64,000 nucleotides of DNA from Streptomyces sp. 840.1 (GCF_003751445.1 NZ_RJUU01000001.1:3849001-3913000), one strand, 5' to 3'. Numbered from the stretch's first letter, positions 17,177 to 27,900 are shown. Notes: generated by a model from the letters alone, not told the origin. Program-made: numbers and translations.

Positions 17177-18304
17177 GTGTCAGGGGCAAGGCAGGGCGTC
17201 ACGGAGGCCCGCAGGATCGTCGTCAAGGTCGGTTCCTCCTCCCTCACCACCGCCGCGGGCGGCCTCGACGCGGACCGCGTCGACGCGCTCGTCGACGTCC
17301 TGGCCAAGGTGCGCGACGGCGGTGAACGCGAGGTCGTCCTGGTCTCCAGCGGCGCCATCGCGGCCGGGCTCGCCCCGCTCGGCCTGCACCGCAGGCCCAA
17401 GGACCTGGCCAGGCAGCAGGCCGCCGCCAGCGTCGGCCAGGGACTGCTCGTCGCCCGCTACACCGCCTCCTTCGCCCGCTACGGCGTTCGCGTCGGCCAG
17501 GTGCTGCTCACCAGCAACGACACCAGCCGCCGCGCCAACTACCGCAACGCCTACCGCACCCTGGACCAGCTCCTGGACATGGGCGCGCTGCCGATCGTCA
17601 ACGAGAACGACACCGTCGCCACCGACGAGATCCGGTTCGGCGACAACGACCGGCTCGCCGCCCTCGTCGCCCACCTGGTCCGCGCCGATCTGCTGATCCT
17701 GCTCTCGGACGTGGACGGCCTCTACGACGGCGACCCGAGCATCCCCGGCACCACCCGCATCGCTGAGATCACCGGCCCCGCCGATCTGGCCGGGGTCAGC
17801 ATCGGCAGCGCGGGCAAGGCCGGCGTCGGGACCGGCGGCATGGTCACCAAGGTGGAGGCGGCCCGGATCGCCACCGCCGCAGGCGTCCCGGTCGTGCTGA
17901 CCTCGGCCAGCCACGCCGCGGACGCGCTGGCGGGCCGCGACACCGGTACGTACTTCCACCGCACCGGACGCCGCAGCGCGGACCGGCTGCTGTGGCTGGC
18001 CCACGCCTCCACCCCGCAGGGTGCGCTGACGCTGGACGACGGTGCCGTGCAGGCGGTCGTCGAGCGCCACAGCTCGCTGCTGCCGGCCGGGATCGCCTCG
18101 GTCGAGGGCGAGTTCGCCGCGGGCGACCCGGTGGAGCTGCGCGATCTGCGCGGCCGGCCGGTGGCCCGGGGGCTCGTCAACTTCGACGCGAAGGAGATCC
18201 CGCAGCTCCTCGGCCGGTCCACCCGCGATCTGGCACGCGAACTGGGCCCGGCCTACGAGCGCGAGGTCGTACACAGGGACGATCTTGTAGTTCTGTACAG
18301 CTGA
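17177..18304 (+). CDS. proB: Glutamate 5-kinase
   Basis: First step of proline synthesis: phosphorylates glutamate with ATP. The 375-residue protein has an amino-acid kinase domain with RIVVKVGSSSLTT, VSSGAIAAG, NENDTVATDEIRFGDND and LSDVDGLY. A C-terminal PUA domain begins at about residue 280 (GALTLDDGAVQAVV). The GTG at 17177 has a GGGGG box and TAGATT lies about 45 bases upstream as a possible -10. proA follows after one conserved small gene. An in-frame ATG at 17081 is rejected because it would overlap the promoter. Confidence 0.96.
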   Translation: MSGARQGVTEARRIVVKVGSSSLTTAAGGLDADRVDALVDVLAKVRDGGEREVVLVSSGAIAAGLAPLGLHRRPKDLARQQAAASVGQGLLVARYTASFARYGVRVGQVLLTSNDTSRRANYRNAYRTLDQLLDMGALPIVNENDTVATDEIRFGDNDRLAALVAHLVRADLLILLSDVDGLYDGDPSIPGTTRIAEITGPADLAGVSIGSAGKAGVGTGGMVTKVEAARIATAAGVPVVLTSASHAADALAGRDTGTYFHRTGRRSADRLLWLAHASTPQGALTLDDGAVQAVVERHSSLLPAGIASVEGEFAAGDPVELRDLRGRPVARGLVNFDAKEIPQLLGRSTRDLARELGPAYEREVVHRDDLVVLYS

Positions 18305-18448
18305 CAGACCCCTGAAACGGCTGAAAGTCCAGCCTTCGGGCAGAGACCTTCACGAAAACCGCCCCACGCCGGGCCGCGGACTGGTCCACTTTGTAGCAGG
18401 GACACTGCGGGGGACACCGCACAGCAACACATTCACAGGAGGCCGCCG

Positions 18449-18949
18449 GTGAGACGAGCGCGCCCGGGGGCGCCGCCCCGAGGAACGGGTGGCCGCGCCC
18501 TGACCAGCGTCGGAGCAGGTGCCGAATTCGACGGGAGGAGGTCTGCGGACCGGAGGGACGAGCGGCCGGCCGGGGCCGAACAGACGGCGGTGGGCCAGGA
18601 GCTCATCCAGTCGAAGCTGTGGCACATCACGCTCTGCGTCTCAGGTACTGAGACGCCGCTGAACGAGGTCAGACGCGGCCTCGAACAACTCGCGCACGAC
18701 CACCCCTTCCTGCTGACGAGCAGGTATGCCAACGACCACGCGGAGATCCGGTACTGGGAAGAGGCCCGCGACCTGCACGACGCGGCGGCGGTCGCCCTGA
18801 GGCTGTGGGGTGAGCACCGTTCCAGCGCCGGCCTGCCGCCCTGGGAGATCGTCGGCCTGGAGGTCATCGACCGCGAGACGTACCACCAGCGCATCGCCGA
18901 GGGGTACGGGCCGCCGCCCGCTGCCCCGGTCGGTGTGCACCCGTACTGA
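18449..18949 (+). CDS. Conserved protein of unknown function between proB and proA
   Basis: I do not recognise a family. The 166-residue product has a basic, Arg/Gly-rich first 50 residues, then a compact region from about 55 ([25 protein letters not shown]) with a balanced alpha/beta pattern ending in [19 protein letters not shown]. There is no signal peptide and no membrane segment. A very good AGGAGG box lies 6 bases before the GTG, so this start is firm. Its place inside the proline operon is a position I associate with Streptomyces, but no role in proline synthesis follows from that. Confidence 0.75.
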   Translation: MRRARPGAPPRGTGGRALTSVGAGAEFDGRRSADRRDERPAGAEQTAVGQELIQSKLWHITLCVSGTETPLNEVRRGLEQLAHDHPFLLTSRYANDHAEIRYWEEARDLHDAAAVALRLWGEHRSSAGLPPWEIVGLEVIDRETYHQRIAEGYGPPPAAPVGVHPY

Positions 18950-19011
18950 CGCGGCGGCCGGCGGCCGTCTCGCATCACGGGATACGTGACGGATGCCCGC
19001 AGTGTGCGCAC

Positions 19012-19017
19012 TACTCT
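19012..19017 (+). promoter_or_regulatory. -10 hexamer giving a probably leaderless proA mRNA
   Basis: TACTCT ends 6 bases before the proA ATG, which puts the expected transcription start at the A of ATG. No ribosome binding site is visible before proA, consistent with leaderless translation. Confidence 0.5.
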
Positions 19018-19023
19018 GCGGGC

Positions 19024-20307
19024 ATGACCACGCTTTCGCCGTACGACAACATGTCCCCGGTCGCCCAGGCCGCCTACCGCGCACGGGCCGCAGCCGCTGA
19101 TATCGCGCCGCTTCCGCGCGCGGCCAAGGACGACGCGCTGCTGGCGATCGCGGACGCGCTCGAGGTACGGACGAGCGACATCATCGCGGCCAACGCCGAG
19201 GACGTGGCGCGTGCCCGCGAGGCCGGCACCGGCGAGTCGGTCGTCGACCGGCTCACGCTCACCCCCGAGCGGATCCGCGCCATCGCCGCCGATGTGCGGG
19301 ACGTCGCGGCGCTGCCCGACCCGGTCGGTGAGGTGGTGCGCGGCTCCACCCTGCCCAACGGCATCGACCTGCGCCAGGTCCGGGTGCCGCTCGGCGTGGT
19401 CGGGATCATCTACGAGGCCCGGCCGAACGTGACGGTGGACGCCGCGGCCCTATGCCTCAAGTCGGGCAACGCGGTCCTGCTGCGCGGCTCGTCCTCGGCC
19501 CGCTCCTCCAACACCGCACTGGTGCGGGTCCTGCGCGACGCGGTCGGCGGCTCAGGCCTGCCGGCCGACGCGGTCCAGCTGGTGCCGGGTGAGAACCGTG
19601 ACTCCGTGCGGGAGCTCATGCGGGCCCGGGGCCTGGTCGACGTGCTCATCCCGCGCGGCGGCGCCTCCCTGATCCGCACGGTCGTCGAGGAGTCCACCGT
19701 CCCGGTGATCGAGACCGGCACCGGCAACTGCCACGTCTACGTGGACGCGCTGACCGACCTCGACATGGCCGTCGACATCCTGGTCAACTCCAAGGCCCAG
19801 CGCCCGAGCGTCTGCAACGCCGCCGAGACACTCCTGGTCCACAAGGACATCGCCGGGGCATTCCTGCCCCGGGCCCTGGACGCCCTGGCCGAGGCCGGTG
19901 TGACCGTGCACGGCGACGAGCGGGTCATGGAGTACGCCGAGGGGTCCAAGGCCACCCTGGTGGCGGCGACGCCGGAGGACTGGGAGACCGAGTACCTCTC
20001 GTACGACATCGCGGCCGCCGTCGTGGAGTCGCTGGACGCGGCCGTGGCACACATCCGGCTCTGGTCCTCCGGACACACCGAGGCGATCGTGACCACCTCG
20101 CAGGCCGCGGCCCGCCGTTTCACCCAGTTGGTGGATTCGACGACGGTGACTGTGAACGCCTCGACGCGTTTCACCGACGGCGGCCAGTTCGGCTTCGGTG
20201 CCGAGATCGGTATCTCCACCCAGAAGCTGCACGCCAGGGGTCCGATGGGGCTTCCGGAGCTGACCTCCACGAAGTACATCGTGACCGGCGACGGCCATGT
20301 GAGGTGA
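19024..20307 (+). CDS. proA: Gamma-glutamyl phosphate reductase
   Basis: Second step of proline synthesis: reduces gamma-glutamyl phosphate to the semialdehyde with NADPH. The 427-residue aldehyde-dehydrogenase-fold protein has [50 protein letters not shown] and the catalytic cysteine in [15 protein letters not shown], then [23 protein letters not shown]. It can be transcribed from its own leaderless promoter as well as from proB. Confidence 0.97.
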   Translation: MTTLSPYDNMSPVAQAAYRARAAAADIAPLPRAAKDDALLAIADALEVRTSDIIAANAEDVARAREAGTGESVVDRLTLTPERIRAIAADVRDVAALPDPVGEVVRGSTLPNGIDLRQVRVPLGVVGIIYEARPNVTVDAAALCLKSGNAVLLRGSSSARSSNTALVRVLRDAVGGSGLPADAVQLVPGENRDSVRELMRARGLVDVLIPRGGASLIRTVVEESTVPVIETGTGNCHVYVDALTDLDMAVDILVNSKAQRPSVCNAAETLLVHKDIAGAFLPRALDALAEAGVTVHGDERVMEYAEGSKATLVAATPEDWETEYLSYDIAAAVVESLDAAVAHIRLWSSGHTEAIVTTSQAAARRFTQLVDSTTVTVNASTRFTDGGQFGFGAEIGISTQKLHARGPMGLPELTSTKYIVTGDGHVR

Positions 20308-20360
20308 GCTCGGATTGCGCCGGATGTGCGGTCTCCCTGCCCAAACCGACCCTCCGGGGC

Positions 20361-20366
20361 TAGGCT
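20361..20366 (+). promoter_or_regulatory. -10 hexamer giving a probably leaderless mRNA for the 20.4 kb gene
   Basis: TAGGCT ends 6 bases before the GTG at 20373. There is no ribosome binding site upstream of that GTG. Confidence 0.45.
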
Positions 20367-20372
20367 GAAGCC

Positions 20373-20990
20373 GTGCCGGACGACGTGGGGGGCAGGCCGT
20401 TCCCGAACGGCTGGGAGCCCGACGACGACCGCGGGGGCGCGGACAAGGACTTCGCCTCCGTGGTGTTCGACGAGGACTTCGTACAGGCCGCCACCTTCCA
20501 TGAACCGACCGCTGTCGAGCGTCTGTCGGCCGCTGCCGAGGCGCGCGCCGACGCGGAGGCCTTCCGGGCCCGGTCCGGCGGTGGACCGCTGGACGACGAG
20601 CTGTACGACGACGGCTACGGGCCGGGCGCCGGTTACGGCCGGGGCAGCGCCTACGACGACCGGCCCGGCGCGGACGACGACTACTACGACGGCCCCTACG
20701 GGCGCCACGGGGGCGCCCTGCGCCCCTACCGGGGCGCGGCCCGCTGGCACCGGCCGGTGGCCTGGTTGCTCGCCCTGGTGATGGGCATCGGCATGGTCGC
20801 GCTGGCCTTCAGCGCCGTCTACCGCAACAGCTCGGGCGACCGGCAGGACCAGGTCCCGCCACCGGCCAGTACCGGGGTGGACAGCGCACCGGCGCCCTCC
20901 GCTGTTCCGTCCGCGGTCCCCTCCATGGTTCCGTCCGTTCCGGGCAGCTACCTGCGTCCGGTGGTCTCCATGGCCCCGCGCACCCCCTGA
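20373..20990 (+). CDS. Single-pass membrane protein, first of two paralogues
   Basis: A 205-residue protein of unknown function. The acidic cytoplasmic N-terminus holds the motif FASVVFDEDFVQAATFHEP (about residues 27-45) and then a Gly/Asp/Tyr-rich stretch. One membrane helix follows at about 130-149 (VAWLLALVMGIGMVALAFSAV). The outside tail is short and rich in Pro, Ser and Val. The downstream gene has the same motif in the same place, so the two are paralogues, probably partners. Both sit between proA and the wall-polymer ligase and next to an M48 peptidase, which suggests an envelope role, but no catalytic residues are seen. Confidence 0.7.
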   Translation: MPDDVGGRPFPNGWEPDDDRGGADKDFASVVFDEDFVQAATFHEPTAVERLSAAAEARADAEAFRARSGGGPLDDELYDDGYGPGAGYGRGSAYDDRPGADDDYYDGPYGRHGGALRPYRGAARWHRPVAWLLALVMGIGMVALAFSAVYRNSSGDRQDQVPPPASTGVDSAPAPSAVPSAVPSMVPSVPGSYLRPVVSMAPRTP

Positions 20991-21254
20991 CGCAGCCCTG
21001 TCCCGCCGGCCCCGGGACTCCGGCCCGTCACGCCTGCCCGCGTGCCCCCGAGGCGGTTCTCCGCCCGTCTCCGCGTTTACGTTCGCCGTAATCGACCTAC
21101 TCTCAAGGTATGACCCCTCACCTGCTCGAAGAGGGGGCTCCTCACTTGTCCGCGCATGCTCCCGCATGGCGGACAGGCCCTGCCCAGGCCGTCCGGCCGG
21201 GGCGGGGGCGCACCGCACCGGCCTCCGGTCGGTGACGTGGAGTCGGGAGACGGC

Positions 21255-22385
21255 ATGGCAGACCACGGAGATCCACCCGAAGGCCCGGCGGAGAACAGCG
21301 CGAGCGGCGGCGAGGACGAGTACCGGTCGCTCGTCTTCGACGAATCCTTCGTCCGGGCCGCCCGGCTCCAGGAGTTCTCCGCGCAGGAGCGGATGGGGGA
21401 GCACGCCCGTGCCGTGCGGAGCCTGCCGGGCCGGGCCGTGCGCACCGGCTCCCGGGCCGCGCTCGCCCTGGTCGTCCTGATCGCCCTGGCCTTCGGCACG
21501 GCCGTCTTCATGGGTTTCCGCCACCCTTACCAGGCCCCCTTGGGCAGACGGGCCGAGCCGCTGCGGATGATCTTCGTCCCGTTGGCCCCGCGCGGAGCGG
21601 TACCCCCGGGCACGCCGGCCGCCCTCTTCGCGAGCAGCCCCGCCGCCGACTACCCGAACGGCGCCCAGGGCATCAGCCCGCCGGTGGCCCGGCGGACGGA
21701 CAACTTCTCGGAGAGCCAGGTCGTCGCCGCCCTGGCCACCGTCAAGAACTACCTGGTCGCCTCCTCGCTCGACCCCGACGTCCTCGGCGGGAACACGGTG
21801 CGGCCGGTGGAGTCACTGCTCGACCCGGACCAGATGGCCCAGTTCGAGCGGAGCATGACCGAGCCGTACGACGACGGGCAGCACGCCGCGACGGGCTGGC
21901 TCGTGCGGTTCGACCCGGCCGAGGTCACCCCCGCCCCGGAGGTCCGCGTCCGGGGCACGCTGCGCTACGCCGAGGTGGGGACCGACGCGCTGGAGGTGGC
22001 GTCCGACCACACCTTCACCTACGTGCTCCGCCCGACCGTCTCGGGGCCCCAACAGGATGCCGGTGCTTCGCTGTTCACCGTGCGGCGGGAGCTGCGCTTC
22101 CGGCTCGACCGGGAGGACCTGCGGCTGGGCCGGCTGGAGGTGCGGACCAGCTACGTGCAGGCCGGGCCGCAGTCCTGCACGGCCGATGCCAGGGGTGCGC
22201 TGCGGCCACTGCTGGCCGGCCGGCGGGCGGCCCCCCGGGGCCCGGCGGGCACCGACCCGTACCGGACGGACCGGCCCACCGCGGGGCTGTGCGGGACGCT
22301 GGAGGTCAGCTCCCAGCCGACCCGGGCTCCTGAGGCCCCTGCTCAGGGTCCTCGGGGTTCCGGGGCTCCTGCGAACCGTCCGTAG
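21255..22385 (+). CDS. Membrane-anchored protein with large extracellular domain, second paralogue
   Basis: A 376-residue protein of unknown function. The acidic N-terminus carries YRSLVFDESFVRAARLQEF (about 23-41), matching the motif of the upstream paralogue. One membrane helix at about 71-90 (AALALVVLIALAFGTAVFMGF) is followed by a roughly 280-residue extracellular domain. That domain begins NFSESQVVAALATVKNYLVASSLDP and continues as a beta-rich fold. I chose the ATG at 21255, with GGGAG 7 bases upstream; GTG at 21237 is possible. The last 80 bases overlap the 3' end of the convergent M48 gene. Confidence 0.72.
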   Translation: MADHGDPPEGPAENSASGGEDEYRSLVFDESFVRAARLQEFSAQERMGEHARAVRSLPGRAVRTGSRAALALVVLIALAFGTAVFMGFRHPYQAPLGRRAEPLRMIFVPLAPRGAVPPGTPAALFASSPAADYPNGAQGISPPVARRTDNFSESQVVAALATVKNYLVASSLDPDVLGGNTVRPVESLLDPDQMAQFERSMTEPYDDGQHAATGWLVRFDPAEVTPAPEVRVRGTLRYAEVGTDALEVASDHTFTYVLRPTVSGPQQDAGASLFTVRRELRFRLDREDLRLGRLEVRTSYVQAGPQSCTADARGALRPLLAGRRAAPRGPAGTDPYRTDRPTAGLCGTLEVSSQPTRAPEAPAQGPRGSGAPANRP

Positions 22386-23445
22386 CGCTGCCCTTGCCGG
22401 TGCCCGCGCCGCCCCCGCCGCCGGTGAACTTGTCACGGAGCTTGCCGCCCAGGTCACCGGCGCCGCCCGCTATGTCGCCGACCAGCTTCATCAGCGGATC
22501 CTTGCTGCCACGCACCGAATCGGCGTAGTGCGAGGCGGATTCCTTGAAGGCGTCCGTGACCGAGGTGTCCTTGTCCTCGTCCCGGCGCGGGTAGTGTCCG
22601 TCCATGATCCGCTGGTAGTCGCGGGTCTCCGACCACTTCTTCAGCTCGGCGGCCCGGACCGTGGTGAACGGGTGCGAGCGGGGCAGCACATTGAGGATCT
22701 TGAGGACGGAGTCGCGCAGGTCGCCGCCCTTCTCGTACTCGTCGGCCTGGGCGAGGAACGCGTCCACGTTCATCTCGTGGAGGTGGTTGCCTCCGGCGAT
22801 CTTCATGAGTCCGCGCATCGAGGCCCGCAGATCCTGGCCGACCAGCAGCCCGGCCCGGTCGGCGGACAGCTCCGACTTGCGGAACCACTCGCGCAGCGCC
22901 GTCACGATCGCCATGATCGCGACGTTGCCGAGCGGGATCCAGGCCACCTTCAGGGCGAGATTGGTGAGGAAGAGCAGGATCGTGCGGTACACGGCGTGAC
23001 CGGAGAGGGCGTGCCCCACCTCGTGGCCGACGACCGCCCGCATCTCCTCCTCGTCGAGCAACTCCACCAGCCCCGTCGTCACCACGATGATCGGCTCGTC
23101 GAGACCGATGCACATGGCGTTGGGCTGGGGGTCCTGGTTCACGTACATCGGCGGGACCTTCTCCAGGTCCAGGATGTAACACGCGTCCCGAAGCATGCCG
23201 TTGAGGTGGGTGAACTGGGCGTCGCTCACCCGGACGGAGTCGGACAGGAAGAGCAGTCGCAGGCTGCGCTCGGGCAGCAGGCCGCTCAGGGCCTTGAAGA
23301 CGGTGTCGAAACCGGTCAGCTTGCGCAGGGCTACCAGGGCCGAGCGGTCCGCCGGGTGTTCGTACGCCCGGGACGAGATTCCCGGAAAGCGCCTGCGCTG
23401 CCTGCTCGGCACGTTCTCGTGACTCTCGTGGCTGCTCTCGGTCAT
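22306..23445 (-). CDS. M48-family (HtpX/Ste24-like) zinc metallopeptidase
   Basis: A 379-residue membrane metallopeptidase. The zinc site is H141-E-x-x-H145 in VVGHEVGHALSGH, with a probable third ligand E192 in KSELSADRAGLL. Hydrophobic segments at about 152-185 flank the active site and the C-terminal 60 residues are Gly/Pro-rich. The family cleaves membrane or lipoprotein substrates, in some cases misfolded proteins. The last 80 bases lie inside the 3' end of the convergent gene at 21255, an overlap of about 26 codons. Substrate unknown. Confidence 0.88.
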   Translation of the reverse strand: MTESSHESHENVPSRQRRRFPGISSRAYEHPADRSALVALRKLTGFDTVFKALSGLLPERSLRLLFLSDSVRVSDAQFTHLNGMLRDACYILDLEKVPPMYVNQDPQPNAMCIGLDEPIIVVTTGLVELLDEEEMRAVVGHEVGHALSGHAVYRTILLFLTNLALKVAWIPLGNVAIMAIVTALREWFRKSELSADRAGLLVGQDLRASMRGLMKIAGGNHLHEMNVDAFLAQADEYEKGGDLRDSVLKILNVLPRSHPFTTVRAAELKKWSETRDYQRIMDGHYPRRDEDKDTSVTDAFKESASHYADSVRGSKDPLMKLVGDIAGGAGDLGGKLRDKFTGGGGGAGTGKGSATDGSQEPRNPEDPEQGPQEPGSAGS

Positions 23446-23555
23446 GAATAGGCCCCCTGTTCGTACGAGACGTTGCTCGCCCCCTGATAAATCCCAGCCT
23501 AGGTGCTGGCGCTACGGTGTGCGGGGGGCTGTGGATAACTGAGGAGACGCCCGAC

Positions 23556-23717
23556 ATGCCGCATACCGTTGCTCTGCTCGCCGCCGCATCCGAAGAGCAG
23601 GGGCCGGGCAACACACTCCGCATCGTGCTGCTCGTCTCGCTGGTCGGAGCCGCGCTGCTGGCCTGGTTCCTGCTGCGCGGATACCGCAGCGACGACAACA
23701 AGGACAACAACGACTGA
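23556..23717 (+). CDS. Small membrane protein (53 aa)
   Basis: A 53-residue protein: [18 protein letters not shown], one helix at about 22-43 ([18 protein letters not shown]), then a charged [13 protein letters not shown] tail. GAGGAG lies 9 bases before the ATG, which supports translation. It is followed 84 bases on by another small membrane protein and then nadD. Function unknown. Confidence 0.72.
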   Translation: MPHTVALLAAASEEQGPGNTLRIVLLVSLVGAALLAWFLLRGYRSDDNKDNND

Positions 23718-23801
23718 GTCGGCGTGAGCGTGCCCGGGGCTGCCGCATACGATGTCCGCGACGTCTTCCCTCCGACTCCCGATCGATAGGTCCTGCCGAA
23801 G

Positions 23802-23966
23802 ATGAGCCTCACGAGCACCGCACACCAGCTGGTCACCGTCGCCGCCGAGGGCGCCGAACACGGCGGCAATCACGAAAGCCTCAGCCCGTATCTCACCGGT
23901 GGCGGTGCGTTTGTCGCGCTTCTCCTCCTTCTGTGGATCACCACGCGCTTCAACCGCGACCGCTGA
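23802..23966 (+). CDS. Small membrane protein (54 aa) upstream of nadD
   Basis: A 54-residue protein starting [17 protein letters not shown], with a His/Gly-rich stretch (AEHGGNHES), then a helix at about 33-47 ([15 protein letters not shown]) and a basic end TRFNRDR. AAGATG-type spacing leaves only a weak ribosome binding site. The composition and position match a small conserved gene I would expect before nadD in Streptomyces. Function unknown; it could be a helper of the nearby membrane proteins. Confidence 0.65.
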   Translation: MSLTSTAHQLVTVAAEGAEHGGNHESLSPYLTGGGAFVALLLLLWITTRFNRDR

Positions 23967-23990
23967 GACCGAGGCGTACAGCTGTGCCAG

Positions 23991-23996
23991 TAGGCT
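23991..23996 (+). promoter_or_regulatory. -10 hexamer giving a probably leaderless nadD mRNA
   Basis: TAGGCT ends 8 bases before the nadD ATG and no ribosome binding site lies between, suggesting that transcription starts at or next to the start codon. Confidence 0.45.
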
Positions 23997-24004
23997 CTGC
24001 ACGC

Positions 24005-24622
24005 ATGGGAGAGCAGGAAGTGCCTACCGGCCCCGGAAAGCGCCGAATCGGCGTGATGGGCGGGACGTTTGACCCGATTCATCATGGACACCTGGTGGCG
24101 GCCAGTGAAGTGGCCGCCCAGTTCCACCTCGACGAGGTGGTCTTCGTCCCGACCGGGCAGCCGTGGCAGAAGAGCCACAAGCACGTGTCGGCGGCCGAGG
24201 ACCGGTATCTGATGACGGTCATCGCGACGGCGTCGAACCCGCAGTTCTCGGTCAGCCGCAGCGATATCGACCGCAAGGGCCCCACGTACACGATCGACAC
24301 CCTGCGGGATCTGCGCGCGGCCCACGGGGACGCGGACCTCTTCTTCATCACCGGCGCCGACGCGCTGTCCCAGATCCTCACCTGGCGGGACGCCGACGAG
24401 TTGTTCTCGCTGTCCCACTTCATCGGTGTGACACGGCCGGGCCATGTGCTGACGGACGCCGGTCTCCCCGAGGGCGGTGTCTCTCTCGTGGAGGTTCCCG
24501 CGCTGGCGATCTCGTCCACAGACTGTCGTGGGAGGGTCGCCGCGGGCGATCCGGTCTGGTACCTGGTGCCGGACGGAGTGGTCCGCTACATCGACAAGCG
24601 CCAGCTTTACCGCGGCGAGTGA
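24005..24622 (+). CDS. nadD: Nicotinate-nucleotide adenylyltransferase
   Basis: Makes deamido-NAD from nicotinate mononucleotide and ATP, an essential NAD step. The 205-residue nucleotidyltransferase has [23 protein letters not shown] (GGTFDP-HxGH), [35 protein letters not shown] and the [10 protein letters not shown] segment equivalent to the usual ISSTxIR. About 14 residues precede the first strand. The LCP gene follows 19 bases after the stop and is probably cotranscribed. Confidence 0.95.
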   Translation: MGEQEVPTGPGKRRIGVMGGTFDPIHHGHLVAASEVAAQFHLDEVVFVPTGQPWQKSHKHVSAAEDRYLMTVIATASNPQFSVSRSDIDRKGPTYTIDTLRDLRAAHGDADLFFITGADALSQILTWRDADELFSLSHFIGVTRPGHVLTDAGLPEGGVSLVEVPALAISSTDCRGRVAAGDPVWYLVPDGVVRYIDKRQLYRGE

Positions 24623-24641
24623 GCCACGGAGAGGGGCACCG

Positions 24642-26417
<1,776 letters not shown>

Positions 26418-26453
26418 CCGGACCGGGCCGATCCGGCGGGGAGCCGCCGTCGC

Positions 26454-26489
26454 CGGTCCCGGGGGCGCCACATGGCGGCCCCGGGACCG
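26454..26489 (+). terminator. Terminator after the LCP gene
   Basis: CGGTCCCGGGG with GCGCC pairs with GGCGG-CCCCGGGACCG around an ACAT loop, a 16-bp stem with one mismatch. It separates nadD-LCP from rsfS. Confidence 0.8.
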
Positions 26490-26612
26490 CCGCGCGGGGG
26501 CTCCGGGACCACGGCCGGCGGCCCCGGAACGATCTTCGGAAAATGGCTGCGTGGGCTGTCGGCGGTCCGTGAGACCCTAGAGGTTGATCTGCCCGCCGAC
26601 GAAAGCCTGCTT

Positions 26613-27044
26613 GTGACCGCCACGGACCGCTCCATCGAGCTCATCAACGCTGCCGCTCAGGCGGCCGCCGACCGGCTCGCGCACGACATCATTGCGTACG
26701 ACGTCAGCGACGTGCTGTCGATCACGGACGCCTTCCTGCTGGCCTCGGCCCCCAACGACCGCCAGGTCAAGTCGATCGTCGACGAGATCGAGGAGCAGCT
26801 CCAGAAGCAGCTCGGCGTCAAGCCGGTCCGCCGCGAGGGTGACCGCGACGCCCGCTGGATCCTCCTCGACTACGTCGACATCGTCATTCACGTCCAGCAC
26901 AGCGAGGAGCGCGTCTTCTACGCGCTGGAGCGCCTCTGGAAGGACTGCCCCGAGATCGCTCTGCCCGAGGACGCCGTGAAGACCCGCGGCAAGGCCGAGG
27001 AGCACGCACAGCTCACCGGCGGCACGGAAGGTGACCAGAGCTGA
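26613..27044 (+). CDS. rsfS: Ribosome silencing factor (RsfS/Iojap)
   Basis: RsfS binds L14 and blocks joining of the 50S and 30S subunits when nutrients are short. The 143-residue protein starts VTATDRSIELINAAAQAAADRL and has IIAYDVSDVLSITDAFLLASAPNDRQVKSIVDEIEE and WILLDYVDIVIHVQ, the family signature. I chose the GTG at 26613 because it starts the conserved helix; an upstream in-frame ATG at 26472 would pass through the terminator stem. It overlaps the next gene by 4 bases and forms a nadD-adjacent group as in many bacteria. Confidence 0.92.
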   Translation: MTATDRSIELINAAAQAAADRLAHDIIAYDVSDVLSITDAFLLASAPNDRQVKSIVDEIEEQLQKQLGVKPVRREGDRDARWILLDYVDIVIHVQHSEERVFYALERLWKDCPEIALPEDAVKTRGKAEEHAQLTGGTEGDQS

Positions 27045-27694
27045 ACGGCAGCGGAAGCGGCAGGGGCCGCAGGATCGTCCTCTGGCGACACGGCCAGACG
27101 GCGTGGAACCTGGAGCGCAGGTTCCAGGGTTCCACGGACATCGAGCTGACCGAGACCGGCGTCGGGCAGGCCCGTCGGGCCGCCCGGCTGCTCGCCTCGC
27201 TGAAGCCGGACGCGATCGTTGCCTCCGATCTGCGCAGGGCCGCGGCCACGGCCGCCGAACTCGCCGCGATCACGGGTCTCGCTATCGCTCACGACCCCGG
27301 CCTGCGTGAGACCTACGCGGGCGCGTGGCAGGGCCTCACCCACGAGGAGATCGTGGGGCGGTTCGGCGAGCAGTACGCGGCCTGGAAGCGTGGTGAGCCG
27401 GTGCGGCGCGGCGGCGGTGAGCTGGAGACCGAGGTCGCCGACCGGGCCGCTCCCGTGGTGCTCGCGCACGCCGACAAGCTGCCCGACGACGGCACGCTCG
27501 TCGTCGTCAGCCACGGTGGCACCATCCGGACCACCATCGGCCGGCTGCTGGGCCTGGAGTCGCACCACTGGGAAGGGCTCGGCGGGCTGACCAACTGCTG
27601 TTGGTCGGTGCTGGGCGAGGGCGCGCGCGGCTGGCGTCTGCTGGAGCACAACGCGGGCACGCTGCCCGAGCCGGTGCTCGGCGACGACGACTGA
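27041..27694 (+). CDS. Histidine phosphatase (phosphoglycerate-mutase family) with CTG start
   Basis: A 217-residue histidine phosphatase. IVLWRHGQTAWN carries the catalytic His, FQGSTDIELTETG follows, and ETYAGAWQGLTHEEI and VVSHGGTIRTTIG supply the acid and second His. The frame has a stop at 27032-27034 and no ATG or GTG before the RHG motif, so translation must begin at CTG 27041, which overlaps the rsfS TGA as CTGA; GGAAGG lies 9 bases upstream. An internal ATG at 27353 would lose the active site. Members act on small phosphate esters; the true substrate here is unknown. A terminator follows the stop directly. Confidence 0.9.
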   Translation: MNGSGSGRGRRIVLWRHGQTAWNLERRFQGSTDIELTETGVGQARRAARLLASLKPDAIVASDLRRAAATAAELAAITGLAIAHDPGLRETYAGAWQGLTHEEIVGRFGEQYAAWKRGEPVRRGGGELETEVADRAAPVVLAHADKLPDDGTLVVVSHGGTIRTTIGRLLGLESHHWEGLGGLTNCCWSVLGEGARGWRLLEHNAGTLPEPVLGDDD

Positions 27695-27717
27695 CCGGGC
27701 GCCCGCGTGGCGCCCGG
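27695..27717 (+). terminator. Terminator after the histidine phosphatase gene
   Basis: CCGGGCGCC pairs perfectly with GGCGCCCGG around CGCGT, starting next to the stop codon. Confidence 0.8.
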
Positions 27718-27822
27718 ACGGCCCCTCCGGGCGGCATCGGCCGGATTTCACTTTCCGGCTGGTCACAGGCTAAAGTTCTTCTTGTTCGCAGCGCGGAAAC
27801 GCAGGGAAACACAGCGAACAGC

Positions 27823-27895
27823 GGGGCTATAGCTCAGTTGGTAGAGCGCCTGCATGGCATGCAGGAGGTCAGGAGTTCAATTCTCCTTAGCTCCA
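27823..27895 (+). tRNA. tRNA-Ala (anticodon GGC), copy 1
   Basis: A 73-base cloverleaf with 7-bp acceptor stem GGGGCTA/TAGCTCC (with one G-T pair), D arm GCTCAGTTGGTAGAGC, anticodon stem CCTGC/GCAGG around ATGGCAT, and T arm AGGAGTTCAATTCTCCT. The anticodon is GGC (reads GCC and GCT). CCA is not encoded. TAAAGT at about 27771 may be its -10. An identical copy lies at 31013. Confidence 0.97.
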
Positions 27896-27900
27896 CAATC

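Noticed and set aside
23530..23538. DnaA box near the M48 gene
   Set aside because: A single match in a short intergenic region with no second box.
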